Assembly: GCA_020747015.1 (NCBI GenBank)
Contig: JAGTJM010000030.1
Span: 124,001-188,000 of the forward strand
Source of the DNA: Pyrenochaeta sp. MPI-SDFR-AT-0127
Lineage: Eukaryota > Ascomycota > Dothideomycetes > Pleosporales > Cucurbitariaceae
Length of the DNA: 64,000 nt
Direction of reading: 5' to 3'
The notes beneath the pieces are model-generated. The model made no database searches. It worked only from the letters and a program-made list of their open reading frames with translations, and had not been told where the DNA came from. Position 1 is the first letter of the stretch, and each line of letters opens with the position of its first letter. Shown here one piece after another: positions 1 through 10,938 of the stretch. Position numbers and translations under genes: made by a program.

Positions 1-3000
1 AGTTGCTGGTCCACTTGGCAACGAACTTGCACTACTCTTCCTCCGATGATCCCTACTATCAGCACGCTCTTTGTTACGATCTGCAGCTGGTCCTTTGGGT
101 GGCTGAAATGCTCTTGGGCCACTAGGGGCCTGAGTCGGCGGTGCCATGACAACATTCTTCGAGCGTCCTTTGATAGAGAAGCCATTTCCCGAAGGTCCCT
201 TGGGGGCGTTCAGCGGTGGCGAGACAGCCCGCTTCTTCATCATTTGGCCTACTACGTCTTCTTCCTTCTGAGGTTGCGGAGACTTTTCTTTCAAATCGCG
301 GTCATCGCGGTCATCATCCCGATCTCGCTCGCGGTCACGATCTTTGCGGCTTCGGCGAGAGGAGCGGTGCTTATCATCATCATAATCCCGCTCATCATCT
401 TCTGCTTCGCGGTCTCGGCGACGCCTGCGGTCTTTGTCTTTGTCGCGGGCTCGATCTTTCTCACGGTCGTAATCGTAGTCTCGATCGCGTTCTTTGCGAT
501 CTTTGCGATCCCGATCACGTTCCTTATCCCGTGATCGGTCTCGCTCACGGTACTTCTCCTTGTCACTGCTTCTATGCTTGCGACGAGAACTTCCATCTGA
601 CTCTTTCTCACCATTCTTGTAAGCATCGTCATCGTCGTACTTATCGTCGTCAAAAGACCGTGAGCGATGGCGGCGACGGTGCTCCTTGCTTCGATCACGG
701 TGTGAGCGCGAGGAACGATGCTTATCCTTGTCACGACGACTACTGCGGTACTTTGACTCTACCGATGTACTACGAGTTCTGTTACCGCGACTGTCCCGAT
801 CATCTCGGTGCCGGTCATCGTAGTCTTTACCGCGCTCATCATGACGAGAAGAGCGGTGTTGTCGACGCTCTTTGCGGTGATCATAGTCTTCCTCAGCGTT
901 TGGCGTGAGTGATCGACCACGATCCTCTCGTCGCGACTCTCGATCTCCTGAACGGGAGCGCTCTCGCTGTTCTTCCTTCTTATCGTCATCCCTTGGTCGT
1001 GACTTTGATCGAGACCGTGAGCGTGTGACTGACCGCTCCTTCACCCGTAAACTCTCGTCTCGCAGAGGCGATCGTCTGCATTGATGTCAATCATCGTCAA
1101 CTTGATATATGCTGCATGGAGTTACTTACGATCGAACCCTCCGCTGTGGGCTACCAGGTGCGGCTTCTTGAGCTGGTGTGACACTCTTGGGGACTGGGTT
1201 GTAACGCGTGCTATTCACCCGACTTGAAAAGCCAGTGTTGGGTCGCCCTTCTCGCATAGCACGTGGACCCGTGGGCGCTCCTACAACACCCATACCAACA
1301 GGTTCTGCGGGTTGGCCTGTCAATACCGTAGCAGCGCCATATGCTCCATTGTTGAAGCCGCCACGAGACACATAATTGTTATTGCTGTGGTATCCCATGT
1401 TCATATTCATGTTTGGGTCGAATGAGTTCATTTGCGCCTGGTTCATCATGCCATGGGCGTATGCCATGTTCGATTGCATACCATTACCCATTGTGGACTG
1501 AGCGAAGCTCTCCGCATCAACGTCGCCTGAGTCAACAGTCTGAATTTTGTTCAAACCACCGCCCTGAATCGTCGCATCTGGGTCGCCTCCTGCCGGGTTA
1601 GTACCATCGCCAGTATTCATGCCAGTAGTACCAGCGGTAGCCTCATGTGCAGCCTGGGGTGCGCCATCGGCATTCTCCTTACCTTCCTCAGTGGGCTCTG
1701 CGGGTGCACCCGTCTGCGCACCCTCAGCCTTTGCCTCAGGAGCAGGGTTAGCAGTACCGTCAGGCGACTGGCCGTCACGCTGCTTGAAGACACACTTGTC
1801 AGTTGTTGAAATTGGAGACTTGCCGACCGATAAAGACGGACTCGGCAGAAGATTATGAAATCGACGTACGTTGTGCGCGAGAGCACTATGACTTTCAGGA
1901 CGGCTGCTCGCGTTCTGGAAACCAGGACCAGAGCCTCCATAGCTGCCATTCCTATTGTTTCGCTGGGGATACGCTCCCCCTTGATTGGCATGGAAACGAT
2001 TCTGGTTCTGGTTTGGGAAATTATTCTTGGGGAATTGGTTCATCATCTCGGGATATGCTCCAGATTGATTATAGCCACCCATCTGGTTTTGCCCGTTGAA
2101 GCCATAACCACCGCCCATGCCATTCCACCCATTGCCAAAACCGCCACCGTAGTTCATCATGTTCATGGCAGACATGTCGTTCATGCCCATGCCCATGTTT
2201 CCACCGAAATTGCCGTACATGCCGTTCATATTGCCGTATTCTAGAGGAATGTCAGTTGATTGTCTCGCAAATAAAATCAGGTAGATGCACATACCCATGG
2301 GGTTCATACCGTTCCAGTTTCCATTGGCCATCATGTTAGGCATGCCATTCATCTGGTTCATGCCGTTCCAGCCCATGCCATTATTAAAGCCAGCTTGATT
2401 GGGAAAGCCGAAGCCCATCTGACCCTGCATGCCATTCATCATGGGGTTATTACCCATCATGCTAACATTCGACACATCCTCGGGATTCTGCCCATCAGTT
2501 GGGCCATTTGTCGCTGACAGTTCAGTGCTCTTCATCACGCTCTGAGGAGCAGTGCTGCCACTTCGTTCCATCTCAGCTTGCACGGAGGCAATTTCCTGTA
2601 CGGGGTCAGCAACAGGGTAACGTTAAACGTAGTCCAAAGTCACTAGCACGCGCGGCATTCATCGTGTTCATTCCTTTAAGACCTGCAAATTGACCTTTTG
2701 CTTTGTTTCTTTGCTCACGAGACTCTAATATGCCTACGTTCGTGAGAGTGATAGGAAAGCGCAAACCTACCTCATTTGGTTGTGCCGAAGCAGAGACTGT
2801 CCGCTCTACGACATCTCCAGCACTACCCACAGCAACATGATCTAGCTCGACGAAACTATCCTCTGCCTTTGATGCCTCCTCTACGCTCTCAATAGGCTTC
2901 TCGGGCGCGTCGCCTGCCGGTAGCGCTTCGGGCTCAGCCGGTGTCATCTCCACTGGTGGGGTAGCTACTTGTGCTGCAGCTTTGGTCTCTTCCTTCTTCT

Positions 3001-3401
3001 TCCGCTTCTCCAGCCACACACGCATCGTGTTGCGGAGAGCCTTGTTGGGTACGCATGAGTCGGCCTCGAGCGGAGAGTGGTCACAGGACGGGCACGTCGT
3101 AGGAAAGTGAAGTTTTGATTGACCTGCAGACGGTATTAGTATGTGTCCGAGATTGGGCAGACAGTGTTTCCAAACTCACATGATGAGCAGATGGCCTTGT
3201 TACAGCACAGCAACTTCCATGAGTCCACGGCTAGCTGGTTGCAGAGGGTGCAAAAGAAATTCTTGGGAAAGGCGGTAGTTGGAAGGGAACTACACAGATT
3301 AGCATCAATACGGCAATTGCCATGGTCCAGACGTACTGCGCAAACTCTTTCAAGTCTTCAGCGAGCGGTGCAGACTTGGGGTCTGCTGCGGGGGTGGCCA
3401 T
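1..3401 (-). CDS. RING-finger protein with Met/Asn/Gly-rich middle and RS/RD-rich tail (3' end outside window)
   Basis: Seven exons read leftwards from ATG at 3401: 3337-3401, 3180-3289, 2771-3123, 2295-2595, 1870-2240, 1130-1779 and 1-1075 (open at the edge). All introns are GT-AG and phases agree; the 54-nt intron 2241-2294 and the 90-nt one 1780-1869 are in-frame and could be mistaken for coding. Residues 35-72 form a RING-like zinc site (C35, C38, C50/C51, C56, C59, C69, C72), followed by NKALRNTMRVWLEKRKKKEE, which resembles the region after the RING of RBBP6/Mpe1. The middle is rich in Met, Asn and Gly (NGM and NMN runs). The last exon is dense in RS, RD and KD dipeptides, as in splicing and 3'-end processing factors. 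No DWNN domain or zinc knuckle precedes the RING, unlike Mpe1. Role inferred: E3 ligase-like factor in nuclear RNA processing. The family assignment is tentative; the RING and RS parts are clear. Confidence 0.8.
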
Positions 3402-3939
3402 TGTGAAACTCGGCAGGCTCGCAGAAGAGGGTTTGGTGAGGCTCCGCGTGAGAGACCGGCCTCGGCGGGGTTGCTTATTCCATTAAAGAAGTGTATGTGA
3501 GAAGCAAAGAAACAGGTAAAAGAGCAGTCGAGACAAGTCCGCGAGCTAGGCGCTGACAATCGGGAGCTGATGGCAGTTGCGCGGTGGTGTTTGTGATAGC
3601 CAGCAGGCAGGTGCGGTCGGAGGTCGCGACTTCCAGAAAACTTCCGCGGAGGGGCCGTGCACAGGCGGCATGGGTCACGTGCAGTCCTTCCTTTGCCCAA
3701 ACCGTCGTGTACCCCCTAGTAACATGCTGATGTAGTTACTCTCGTTAGCTAGAAAAGGAATTCTCACCTCCCAGGACTATACTTACTTGTGAAAACAGAG
3801 CCCTTGACGGCCTTTATTGTGCGCTAAGCGGTTATGGGCTAGCCGATCCTTGTCATCGTCATCGGTCTGAACTCAACGAGGGCCTCGAAGTACTGTACGG
3901 TGCCATTGCGGTTTTCTGCTGCGTTTCAATATCGCCAAT
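3402..3939. other. Divergent intergenic region
   Basis: About 540 bases between two divergently transcribed genes. It must hold both promoters. I see no convincing coding sequence or clear TATA box in it. Confidence 0.5.
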
Positions 3940-5163
3940 ATGATACTGGGCCAGATTTCGTATCTTGACTGCATCGCCTTTCTCGTCTTTCTCGCCCCCC
4001 AATTACTGCTTCAAATTGGCATCATACCGATTTTAACATGGTTGATTCCAGTATTACCATATCTAGGTGAGACCTTTACCATCACGTGTTCAAACATGCT
4101 CATGCTCATAGCTCCCAAAGCACTCGTCATACCCTTCCAGTTTCTTCGAGAAAGATATTTCGTTCCGTATGAACATCGCACTCCGTTCGTCAAAAAAGCA
4201 ACTCCTTTCCAGGACCTCGTCATTCGCTTCGTCCGATATGCATTCGCCAATATGCCAGCCTTTCTTGGACGTGTTTTCTTCTCCAAGCCTGTATCATTAC
4301 CATTCCTAAGGTTTCGCATGTTGAGACATGGAATTGTTACGAGCCCAATACGCTGGACAGAGATCAAGCGGCCAAATTTCAGAGGTGTCTGGATCGTTCA
4401 CAACCAACAAGAACAGCCCGATGTGATTGTCTACTACTGTCACGGCGGCGGCTTTTCCATGGGAAGCAGCTTTTTCTACATGGAGTTTCTACTTGCATGG
4501 GTCTCTCTCCTCAAAGCCTCAGGATACCGCAACCCAGCCCTTTTCGCCCTAGAATACACGCTTGTTCCCGACGCCACCTTCCCAACCCAACTCCATGAAA
4601 CACTCGCAGGCTATGAATACGTCCTATCTTTGGCGCAATCATCTACTCGTGTCGTAGTAGGAGGTGATTCTGCAGGGGCTACCTTGATCTTGAGCTTTCT
4701 ATTATACATGACAGAACATAGCGAGCTTCGTCATCAAAAGCCTGGACTTGCGGTTATGATTAGCCCGTGGGTAACGATCGTTTCCCGTAACAACCGGAAT
4801 ACCGCCTCCGACTATCTCAATTCAAGCTCTCTCGAACTATACGGACGCCAATACATCGGATCCAAAGTCGCAGCCGACGATCCTTTGGTCTCACCAGGAC
4901 GCTGCAAGGATGTCAAGAAGTGGGCCGAAGCGAGCCCGGAGAAAGGATGGTATTTCTTGTATGGCAGTGAAGAGGTGCTAGGCCCAGAAACCCGAGACTT
5001 GATTAGCCTACTGAGGAGTACGGGGAAGGAGGTGGATACTTGGGAAGACAAGGGCGGTATTCATGCGTGGCCGGTTGCGAGTTTATATCTTGGAGCGACG
5101 AAGGAAGAGAGGCTAGGCGGACTGAAAAGCATTGTTGGAGCTATCAAAAACAGGATACACTGA
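3940..5163 (+). CDS. Membrane-anchored alpha/beta hydrolase (steryl acetyl hydrolase / HSL-like esterase family)
   Basis: A single exon of 407 residues. The N-terminus (about residues 8-65) is strongly hydrophobic and probably spans or anchors in the ER membrane. The hydrolase fold follows, with the HGGGF oxyanion-hole motif at residues 168-172, the nucleophile elbow GDSAG at 242-246 (Ser244) and a C-terminal GGIHAWP with catalytic His375. The acid is likely in the YGSEEVLGPE stretch, where Glu/Asp normally sits. This layout fits the alpha/beta-hydrolase-3 family, including yeast Say1-type steryl deacetylases and fungal lipases/esterases. The substrate cannot be read from sequence: deacetylation of sterols or small lipophilic esters is inference. 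Its 5' neighbour is divergent and unrelated. No introns or breaks are seen. Confidence 0.88.
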   Translation: MILGQISYLDCIAFLVFLAPQLLLQIGIIPILTWLIPVLPYLGETFTITCSNMLMLIAPKALVIPFQFLRERYFVPYEHRTPFVKKATPFQDLVIRFVRYAFANMPAFLGRVFFSKPVSLPFLRFRMLRHGIVTSPIRWTEIKRPNFRGVWIVHNQQEQPDVIVYYCHGGGFSMGSSFFYMEFLLAWVSLLKASGYRNPALFALEYTLVPDATFPTQLHETLAGYEYVLSLAQSSTRVVVGGDSAGATLILSFLLYMTEHSELRHQKPGLAVMISPWVTIVSRNNRNTASDYLNSSSLELYGRQYIGSKVAADDPLVSPGRCKDVKKWAEASPEKGWYFLYGSEEVLGPETRDLISLLRSTGKEVDTWEDKGGIHAWPVASLYLGATKEERLGGLKSIVGAIKNRIH

Positions 5164-5958
5164 AAGAGTGTATCATCTGTAATAACTATATTGCCAGTTC
5201 AAGGCTACATCACATTATCATCTTCGAAAGCATCCCGACGGCAGTTCGAATCCCAATTCTAGCGCAGCTTTCTGGAGCCTTTGAACCCTCCTCTGTTCTT
5301 CAATCGCCCATGCAGAATCTATCAAGGAAGGATGGGCGTTCTGGTTTGCTAATGCTTTGGCTGAGAGAGGAGTGGATTTGTTCGGCTCACTACAGCGCGT
5401 CAGATCTCATGCTCAGCTTGAGGTATATAAGATGATCTAACATTGGAGAGTGGGTAGCTGATTTGAACAGGCCCGATGGATGATCAATACCCGATCTTTC
5501 ACTTTGGCTCGCCATGATTGAAGTAATCGGCGCAGGTGGGCTAATCTTTAAAAAGATAGAACAATGATCAGTCTTGCTAATAGGAGAATCATGGAAGTTT
5601 TTCAGGCCAGTATAATGATAGAAAAGAGACAGCCAAACAGCTTGATGTTGGATTTTATGGAGATTTTTGGAAGGTCTTAAGCACGACGATGAGTGGAAAG
5701 AGAAAATCTCAGACAGAGGAAGCAGAATTTAAATGTCTCTTCCCAATGCACAGTAGTCATCCTCTTCATCTTCTTCTCACAGCCATATCAGCTAAAAGCT
5801 CCGCCGTGCATACAAAATGCAAGTCACGCCTGCCCGGATGATATAGCGCCAAACATGGGCCCAGAAGGGGCTTAGCCAGTCGCTTGTCCTCTGGATAGGG
5901 CAAAGCGCCCGGAGGATCTTTGGTCTGCACCCTTGTCAGCAAGAAGACTGCCAGCTAA
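5164..5958. other. Intergenic, no gene seen
   Basis: Only short ORFs without recognisable domains occur. The first part is presumably the 3' UTR and terminator of the hydrolase gene. The region leads into the minisatellite. Confidence 0.5.
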
Positions 5959-6196
5959 GTGATCCCCTGTCACTTGAGTGATCCCCTGTCACTTGAGAGA
6001 TCCCCTGCACTTGAGAGATCCCCTGCACTTGAGAGATCCCCTGCACTTGAGTGATCCCCTGCACTTGAGAGATCCCCTGCACTTGAGTGATCCCCTGCAC
6101 TTGAGAGATCCCCTGCACTTGAGAGATCCCCTGCACTTGAGAGATCCCCTGCACTTGAGTGATCCCCTGCCACTTACGTGACCCCCTGCCAGCAAG
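5959..6196. repeat. 18-bp tandem minisatellite, about 13 units
   Basis: The core unit is GAGATCCCCTGCACTTGA (18 bp). Nine units are near-perfect, differing only at position 2 (GA or GT). The first two and the last two units are 19 bp with an extra T or C after CCCTG and are more diverged. Units start at 5959, 5978, 5997, 6015, 6033, 6051, 6069, 6087, 6105, 6123, 6141, 6159 and 6178. Because 18 is divisible by three, several reading frames stay open across the array on both strands; these are not genes. The 11-mer CAGCAAGAAGA flanks the array at 5937-5947 and 6190-6200. Confidence 0.97.
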
Positions 6197-7739
6197 AAGA
6201 ACCCGTTGTCTGCTTGTGCACCTCTTGCTACGTGGGCATTGTGTTAGGGCCCTGCATGAAGAGACACCTCGGACTCACTTCCGCGGTCTTTGATCGCCGC
6301 AATCCAAAAGACAGAGCTGCCTTGCAACGTCGTCTGCTCCAGGGCGGTCCACCAGATCCTGCGTCTCGGGACATGAGGCTGTCATGTCCAGGCGACAGCA
6401 CTGTAATTGGCGCGAACTTGATCTATGTTCAACTAATAATGGAGCTACACGAACGACGATACTGCGATCAAACAGGACGCATGGAAAGATAGCGGTAGCC
6501 AGCCTATACACTGCCTAAGAAAGTGGTACTGTATCACGGCGAAGTGAGCGAGTTTGGGCCGTGTAGGCTGCAACCATGAGTGACAGTTACGAAAGAGCCG
6601 CAGAAGCGGTGCGCAGCACAAATGAAAGCTAGATCACCAAGGTGTCAATAACGCTCCTTTGCCACTACTATGACGCTGCCAGTAACATGGGCGACAGATG
6701 GAATGGGCGGATCATGGGCAGCTGTAGTGTCGAACCTCGATACGCGAAGGACCAAGCCAACCTGCCACATCCCCGTCGGACGGGCCGCACTGGAGAATAG
6801 TCCATCCAACAACCATACAGAACACCGCTCAAGCGTAAGCATTGGCTGATTCCAGCAAGATGGTACGAGGTTTGCAGCCAATCACATTGTCCGAACGGTC
6901 GTAAGGTTAAGTGGAAAGGCAGCTACCAGTTAGCTGCATGGAGCTGGTGCATTCCCCGGCTGGAGCTACCAGAGGCCGCCTGAAAATGAGCACAGCTGTG
7001 GCGAGGATATCTGTTGCTTATCACATCTAGTGAGACGAGCAGGCATTCATAATTTCGAGAATTATGGTTGAAGTCGATCACAGGTGGGAAACGACGGTCA
7101 GCTACGACCATCGGAGAATTGCGAGATTAGGTGATGGTTCCAGTCTAATAATTATGTCCAAGTCTCCCTTTGTGGTAATGGTATTCGACTCTGGCATGGA
7201 GGAAAAAGATTCAGAGTCACGGTCTGACCCGGGACACATGTTAAGCAATCCCTGGGACTGTTCACCGCTTTCTTCTGCCCCTGATTCGCTGCCTTTTCTC
7301 GCCCACGTCCGTTCCAGCAGAGCGCTCTAGACAAGCAAGCCTGATGATCGTAAACCTCCCTGCCGTTGCTGGGCGTCTGCATACGCCGCAGCCCCGTCTT
7401 GGGTGGCGCATTGAGGCCTGACGAAAAGAAAAGGTACCAAATAAGGCCTAGCCATGCGACTAAGTCAACATGAAGTAATAACGAAGCGTGAACCAGTGCT
7501 CCTAAATTAGTAATGCTGTGAAGTGGGGAACACGTCATCGCAAGCATCCTTTCCTGGCAGCAATGGGCCTTGTGCTTTTTTGTTGCAAGCTGCCATTAGT
7601 CATTTTGGGCTCTCTGGATCTCTCCTTTGTCCGCTCGCTAAATTCCCGGCAGACATGCTTCCTGAGATCAGATCAGCCCTCATCAGTCAGTCTGCGTTGC
7701 ACTCTCGAAGGCGGTTGTCTACTGGTCGATGTAGCCTTG
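6197..7739. other. Intergenic, no gene seen
   Basis: Only short unsupported ORFs with mixed composition. No family resemblance, RNA gene or transposon terminus could be recognised. Confidence 0.5.
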
Positions 7740-8755
7740 CGCGCCAGCTGCGAGGTTAACAACATCCTTGACGCATACAAAGCTACTGAACATGATGTTG
7801 AAGCTCTCTGGTATGGTAGGTGAGGGAGTATGTAGTCTTCAGTTCATCCTAATATCAGTAGTGTTGAGAGATGTTGAAGCAAATGTCCGCAACCTATTGA
7901 GATACATCGCAGAATTTAAGAAGTCTAAATATGCGGTCGAAAATTTCGAGATACTCTCTGAGACAGTCACTGGATTTTTGACTGGCTTTGTCGATGTAAT
8001 TCTTGCATTAAGGAGGCTATTTCTTTCGAAACCCGCTGAGAAGGTCAAGGAAAAGCTTGGCTGGGTGCTACACAAGCATAAAGCCCAAGAGCTGACGAGG
8101 AGATTCAGTGAGCGAAGTGCTCCGCTTAATACAGCCTTAGAGATTACTGGGCGTTAACTTGCAATGCTAGTATTTGTTGTGAGGTTTCCTAATGATACCT
8201 AGGCTTCAAGGGCTACGCTTCCGGTAAAAGACACCACGATCATCGAACAGCAATCAAGATTAAGTACTTCGATCTTGAATCGATTTAACGCTACGATCAG
8301 ATTATTCAGAGTCAACGCCAAACTCGTATCCAACGAAGTGATTATCATCATCAGATTAATGAGAGTCTTAGGGCTTCATACGCATCCTTCCAGGAAGATC
8401 GAGAAGCCATCGTTTCTAGCATTTCACAAAAGTCGATGCTCATTGAGAGAGGAATAAATCAGCTTGATGATTAGAACTCTGCTTTGTTGCGTGATTTGCA
8501 GCGTTCGAATGATACTCTCAATAATATCCGAATGCGAGCCGACCGCAGCATGCGAGGATCTCGGCAATCACGAGATAATATTCAGACCATTGTGAGAGTG
8601 ATTGAATAAAATACACTTTTTGTGCATCCAGTCTGGATACGGTGACTAGGATACTTCGTGAGAAACTAGGGATAATAATAACGCCAATTATTGAACAAGC
8701 TTTCGCCTCTTCAAGCTCTCTGAGCGAAATTGAGTCATATGAAAGACTTTGCGCA
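7740..8755 (+). pseudogene. Decayed helical/coiled-coil gene, possibly a fungal STAND-type N-terminal signalling domain
   Basis: Coding-like helical sequence is spread over several frames. One frame (7768-8157) carries a helical segment with VEANVRNLLRYIAEFKKSKY and EKVKEKLGWVLHKHKAQEL, ending at a TAA. A second frame, open from about 8340, reads a coiled coil beginning INESLRASYASFQEDREAIV, broken by TAG at 8472-8474 and ended by TAA at 8607-8609. A third fragment near 8625-8750 includes RILREKLGIIITPIIEQAFA. Helical bundles with a late W-L-K-L-x-L-L pattern followed by coiled coil resemble N-terminal domains of fungal NACHT/ankyrin (STAND) proteins. That family link is pattern-based inference. 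Two internal stops and at least two frame changes argue for a dead gene rather than introns, because no consistent splice sites bridge them. Confidence 0.4.
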
Positions 8756-8771
8756 ACGAATTAGCGATGAT

Positions 8772-9029
8772 TTAAGCTGCAACATCTCTACACGACCATC
8801 TACTAACCAACTTGACACGGGCGATAAGCATATTGTACTTCCAGGTTTTAAGAACGAACCACACAAGAACAACATTCACCAGTGTCAACAGGGTAGCAAT
8901 AACAAGGATTTGTCTCTCCGCAGCCAAACTAAAGTGTCCGAATCCGACTATACCGTTTCGACCTCCACCTGTAAATGGTACCTCCGCCGGAGGATTGGTT
9001 TCGTTGAGATTAATGTCTCTTACACACAT
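8772..9029 (-). CDS. Possible small membrane protein (weak)
   Basis: An 85-residue ORF with one clear hydrophobic helix, ILVIATLLTLVNVVLVWFVL, near the middle and a basic C-terminus. No family is recognised. It lies next to a decayed gene and just downstream of the transporter gene's stop codon, so it may be a fragment or chance ORF. Only the hydrophobic helix supports it. Confidence 0.2.
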   Translation of the reverse strand: MCVRDINLNETNPPAEVPFTGGGRNGIVGFGHFSLAAERQILVIATLLTLVNVVLVWFVLKTWKYNMLIARVKLVSRWSCRDVAA

Positions 9030-9236
9030 CGTCGCGTGGGTGGTACTCTACACTCTGATGATTCTGTAATTATCCGCGTGTATTTTCACACCATTTACGA
9101 ATATATGTCGTAGTAGGCTAATTCTAAACGAGTACAGAAAAAAATCCTCGTGAAAATAGAATTCATAATCTAGAATGCTTTGCGAACTAAGTATATGTAT
9201 GATAGGTAGCAGAAGCCACTCCAAGGATGGCTGATT

Positions 9237-10663
9237 CTAACGATCTGCAGGTCCAGCAATGCCCCTGGTATCAAGAGACTCCACATGAACTTCTGTATCC
9301 TTCAAATGCGTTCTGTCTGTTTCTGGCACATTTTGATGTTCTTCATCGTCTAGCTGAGCGGCACCGGGATTTTGTGATAACGGTTCGAAGTGCGCGTCGC
9401 TGACTCTCTTCTTGTCGATGCGCCGTCTCCAGGGTTTGTAAAGTAGTACACTTAGACCTCCGAAAACGATAAATGCACCACAAATAGCTCCACCTGATTG
9501 ATGTAAGTTTGAAAGTTCGAAAGCCTGTCCGCGTGTGGAGCTTACCAACGATGTCCCACGCTTCACCCAGTCGCTCCACGCCATCCCAGAACTTTCCGTG
9601 AGGTTCTGCAACATTCAGGATCAGATTGAGGAACTGCACCGTCCCGATGATCGTAGCTACGATGACCGTGATGACTGTGAGTACAATACTGTAATAGCAG
9701 ATGGCGATCGGATCTCTTGCTAATTGCGTGCTGGTGTACAAGCTCATCATCAGTGCACCGTCTGTGGTGTCGAGCAAGCACATTCCTACAGTAAACAACA
9801 ATGGGAAGATGAGGATCAACCATATCGACGTCCCTTTCGTAGCTTGGATGGAGGAAATGCCCAGGATGGCGATTTCAGAAGATGTATCAAAACCCAACCC
9901 GAAAAGTACACCAAGAGGGTACATCTTCCATGGTCGATCGATCAACTTGAAAAGTTTTTGCAATATCGGGAACAAACATCCACCACCTTGAATCTTAAAT
10001 TGCTCGTGTTCTGACCCCGGTTCACTTGCGATCATCTTTCGCATTTGAACAATCAGCTTGTACAGTATGTACATATTCATGATCCCAAGAAGCAACAGGA
10101 AAGCGGCCGATACAGAAGTGCCGATGATACCACCGACGCGTTCGAAGTTGTCGAACTTATCTGATACAGCGGCGGCCGTTCCTGCGACAACAAGAGAAGT
10201 AATGATGACGATGGTCGAATGTCCTAGGGAAAAGAACATGCCGACAGTTACAGGGTGTTGACCTGCTGCGATCAAGCGGCGAGTCATCAGGTCAATGGCA
10301 GAAATGTGGTCTGCATCCAAGGCATGGCGGAGGCCTAGAGTGTAAGAGAGAATTGCTGTCGAGATGAGAGGAGTGTGCCAGTGCTGCACAACAACATCAG
10401 CGTATGTGAAGTAGCCAGCCATTGGTACATACCAGAACAATGCCGACTGCTGCCCAAACGAGCAGGTTGATGACAATTAGCGTGGCAATAATTACGATCG
10501 CTGCAAATGGAAGCTTTCGAAGATAGGGTACCCGCGCATGATACATTGATGCCTTATTCGAGACATTGTGCAAGAATGAATGTTTGGCTTCCGGATCTGC
10601 AGCTCCGGTAGGCAGAGGTGGTGAGTTCGCCATAGCACTGTACACTTCAAATTTGGACGACAA
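9237..10663 (-). CDS. Nickel/cobalt transporter (NiCoT family)
   Basis: Three exons (10433-10663, 9546-10383, 9237-9493), with introns of 49 and 52 nt, encode 441 residues. The NiCoT signature RHALDADHISAID (the HX4DH metal-selectivity motif) opens exon 2. It is followed by GLGFDTSSEIA and LLDTTDGALM, the other two conserved family motifs. About eight membrane helices can be seen, with a long cytoplasmic loop and a hydrophilic acidic C-terminal tail. Known family members import Ni2+ or Co2+ across the plasma membrane for enzymes such as urease. The second junction restores EAWDIVGGAICGAF across the splice. All key residues are present, so the gene appears functional. Confidence 0.95.
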
Positions 10664-10938
10664 AAGAGATAGATGATACGAAGAGAGGCATGAAAAAGAT
10701 GGAAAAGTGCTATTGAATTTTTATGATCAGTATAGTCTCATGGCACGGACATCGCCGACAAGCAAATATCGGGATGTGATGGCGCGAAGTGGGGCAAATG
10801 GTCGTTATCTCGACCTTTTGGCGGGGTAGTTTAGCATTCTGATGTATAAATTACAACTGCACCCTTTTGATGTATAGCCCAATCAGAATCTGTGGTATCC
10901 AACATCCACTTAACAGTAAACCCAGTTTCTACGTATCC

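Noticed and set aside
46..908. Long ORFs on the plus strand and in a second minus frame across the RS/RD-rich exon
   Set aside because: Repetitive Arg/Ser/Asp codons leave several frames open. The minus-strand RS/RD frame joins correctly by splicing to the RING exons, so the others are shadows.
5240..5262. tRNA T-arm-like GTTCGAATCCC
   Set aside because: The flanking bases cannot form the T-stem, and no acceptor stem or anticodon arm is found around it.
5936..6195. ORFs of 67-72 codons through the 18-bp repeat on both strands
   Set aside because: Open only because the unit length is a multiple of three; no start context or non-repeat sequence supports coding.
5959..6196. CRISPR array
   Set aside because: Units are contiguous with no spacers and the genome is eukaryotic.
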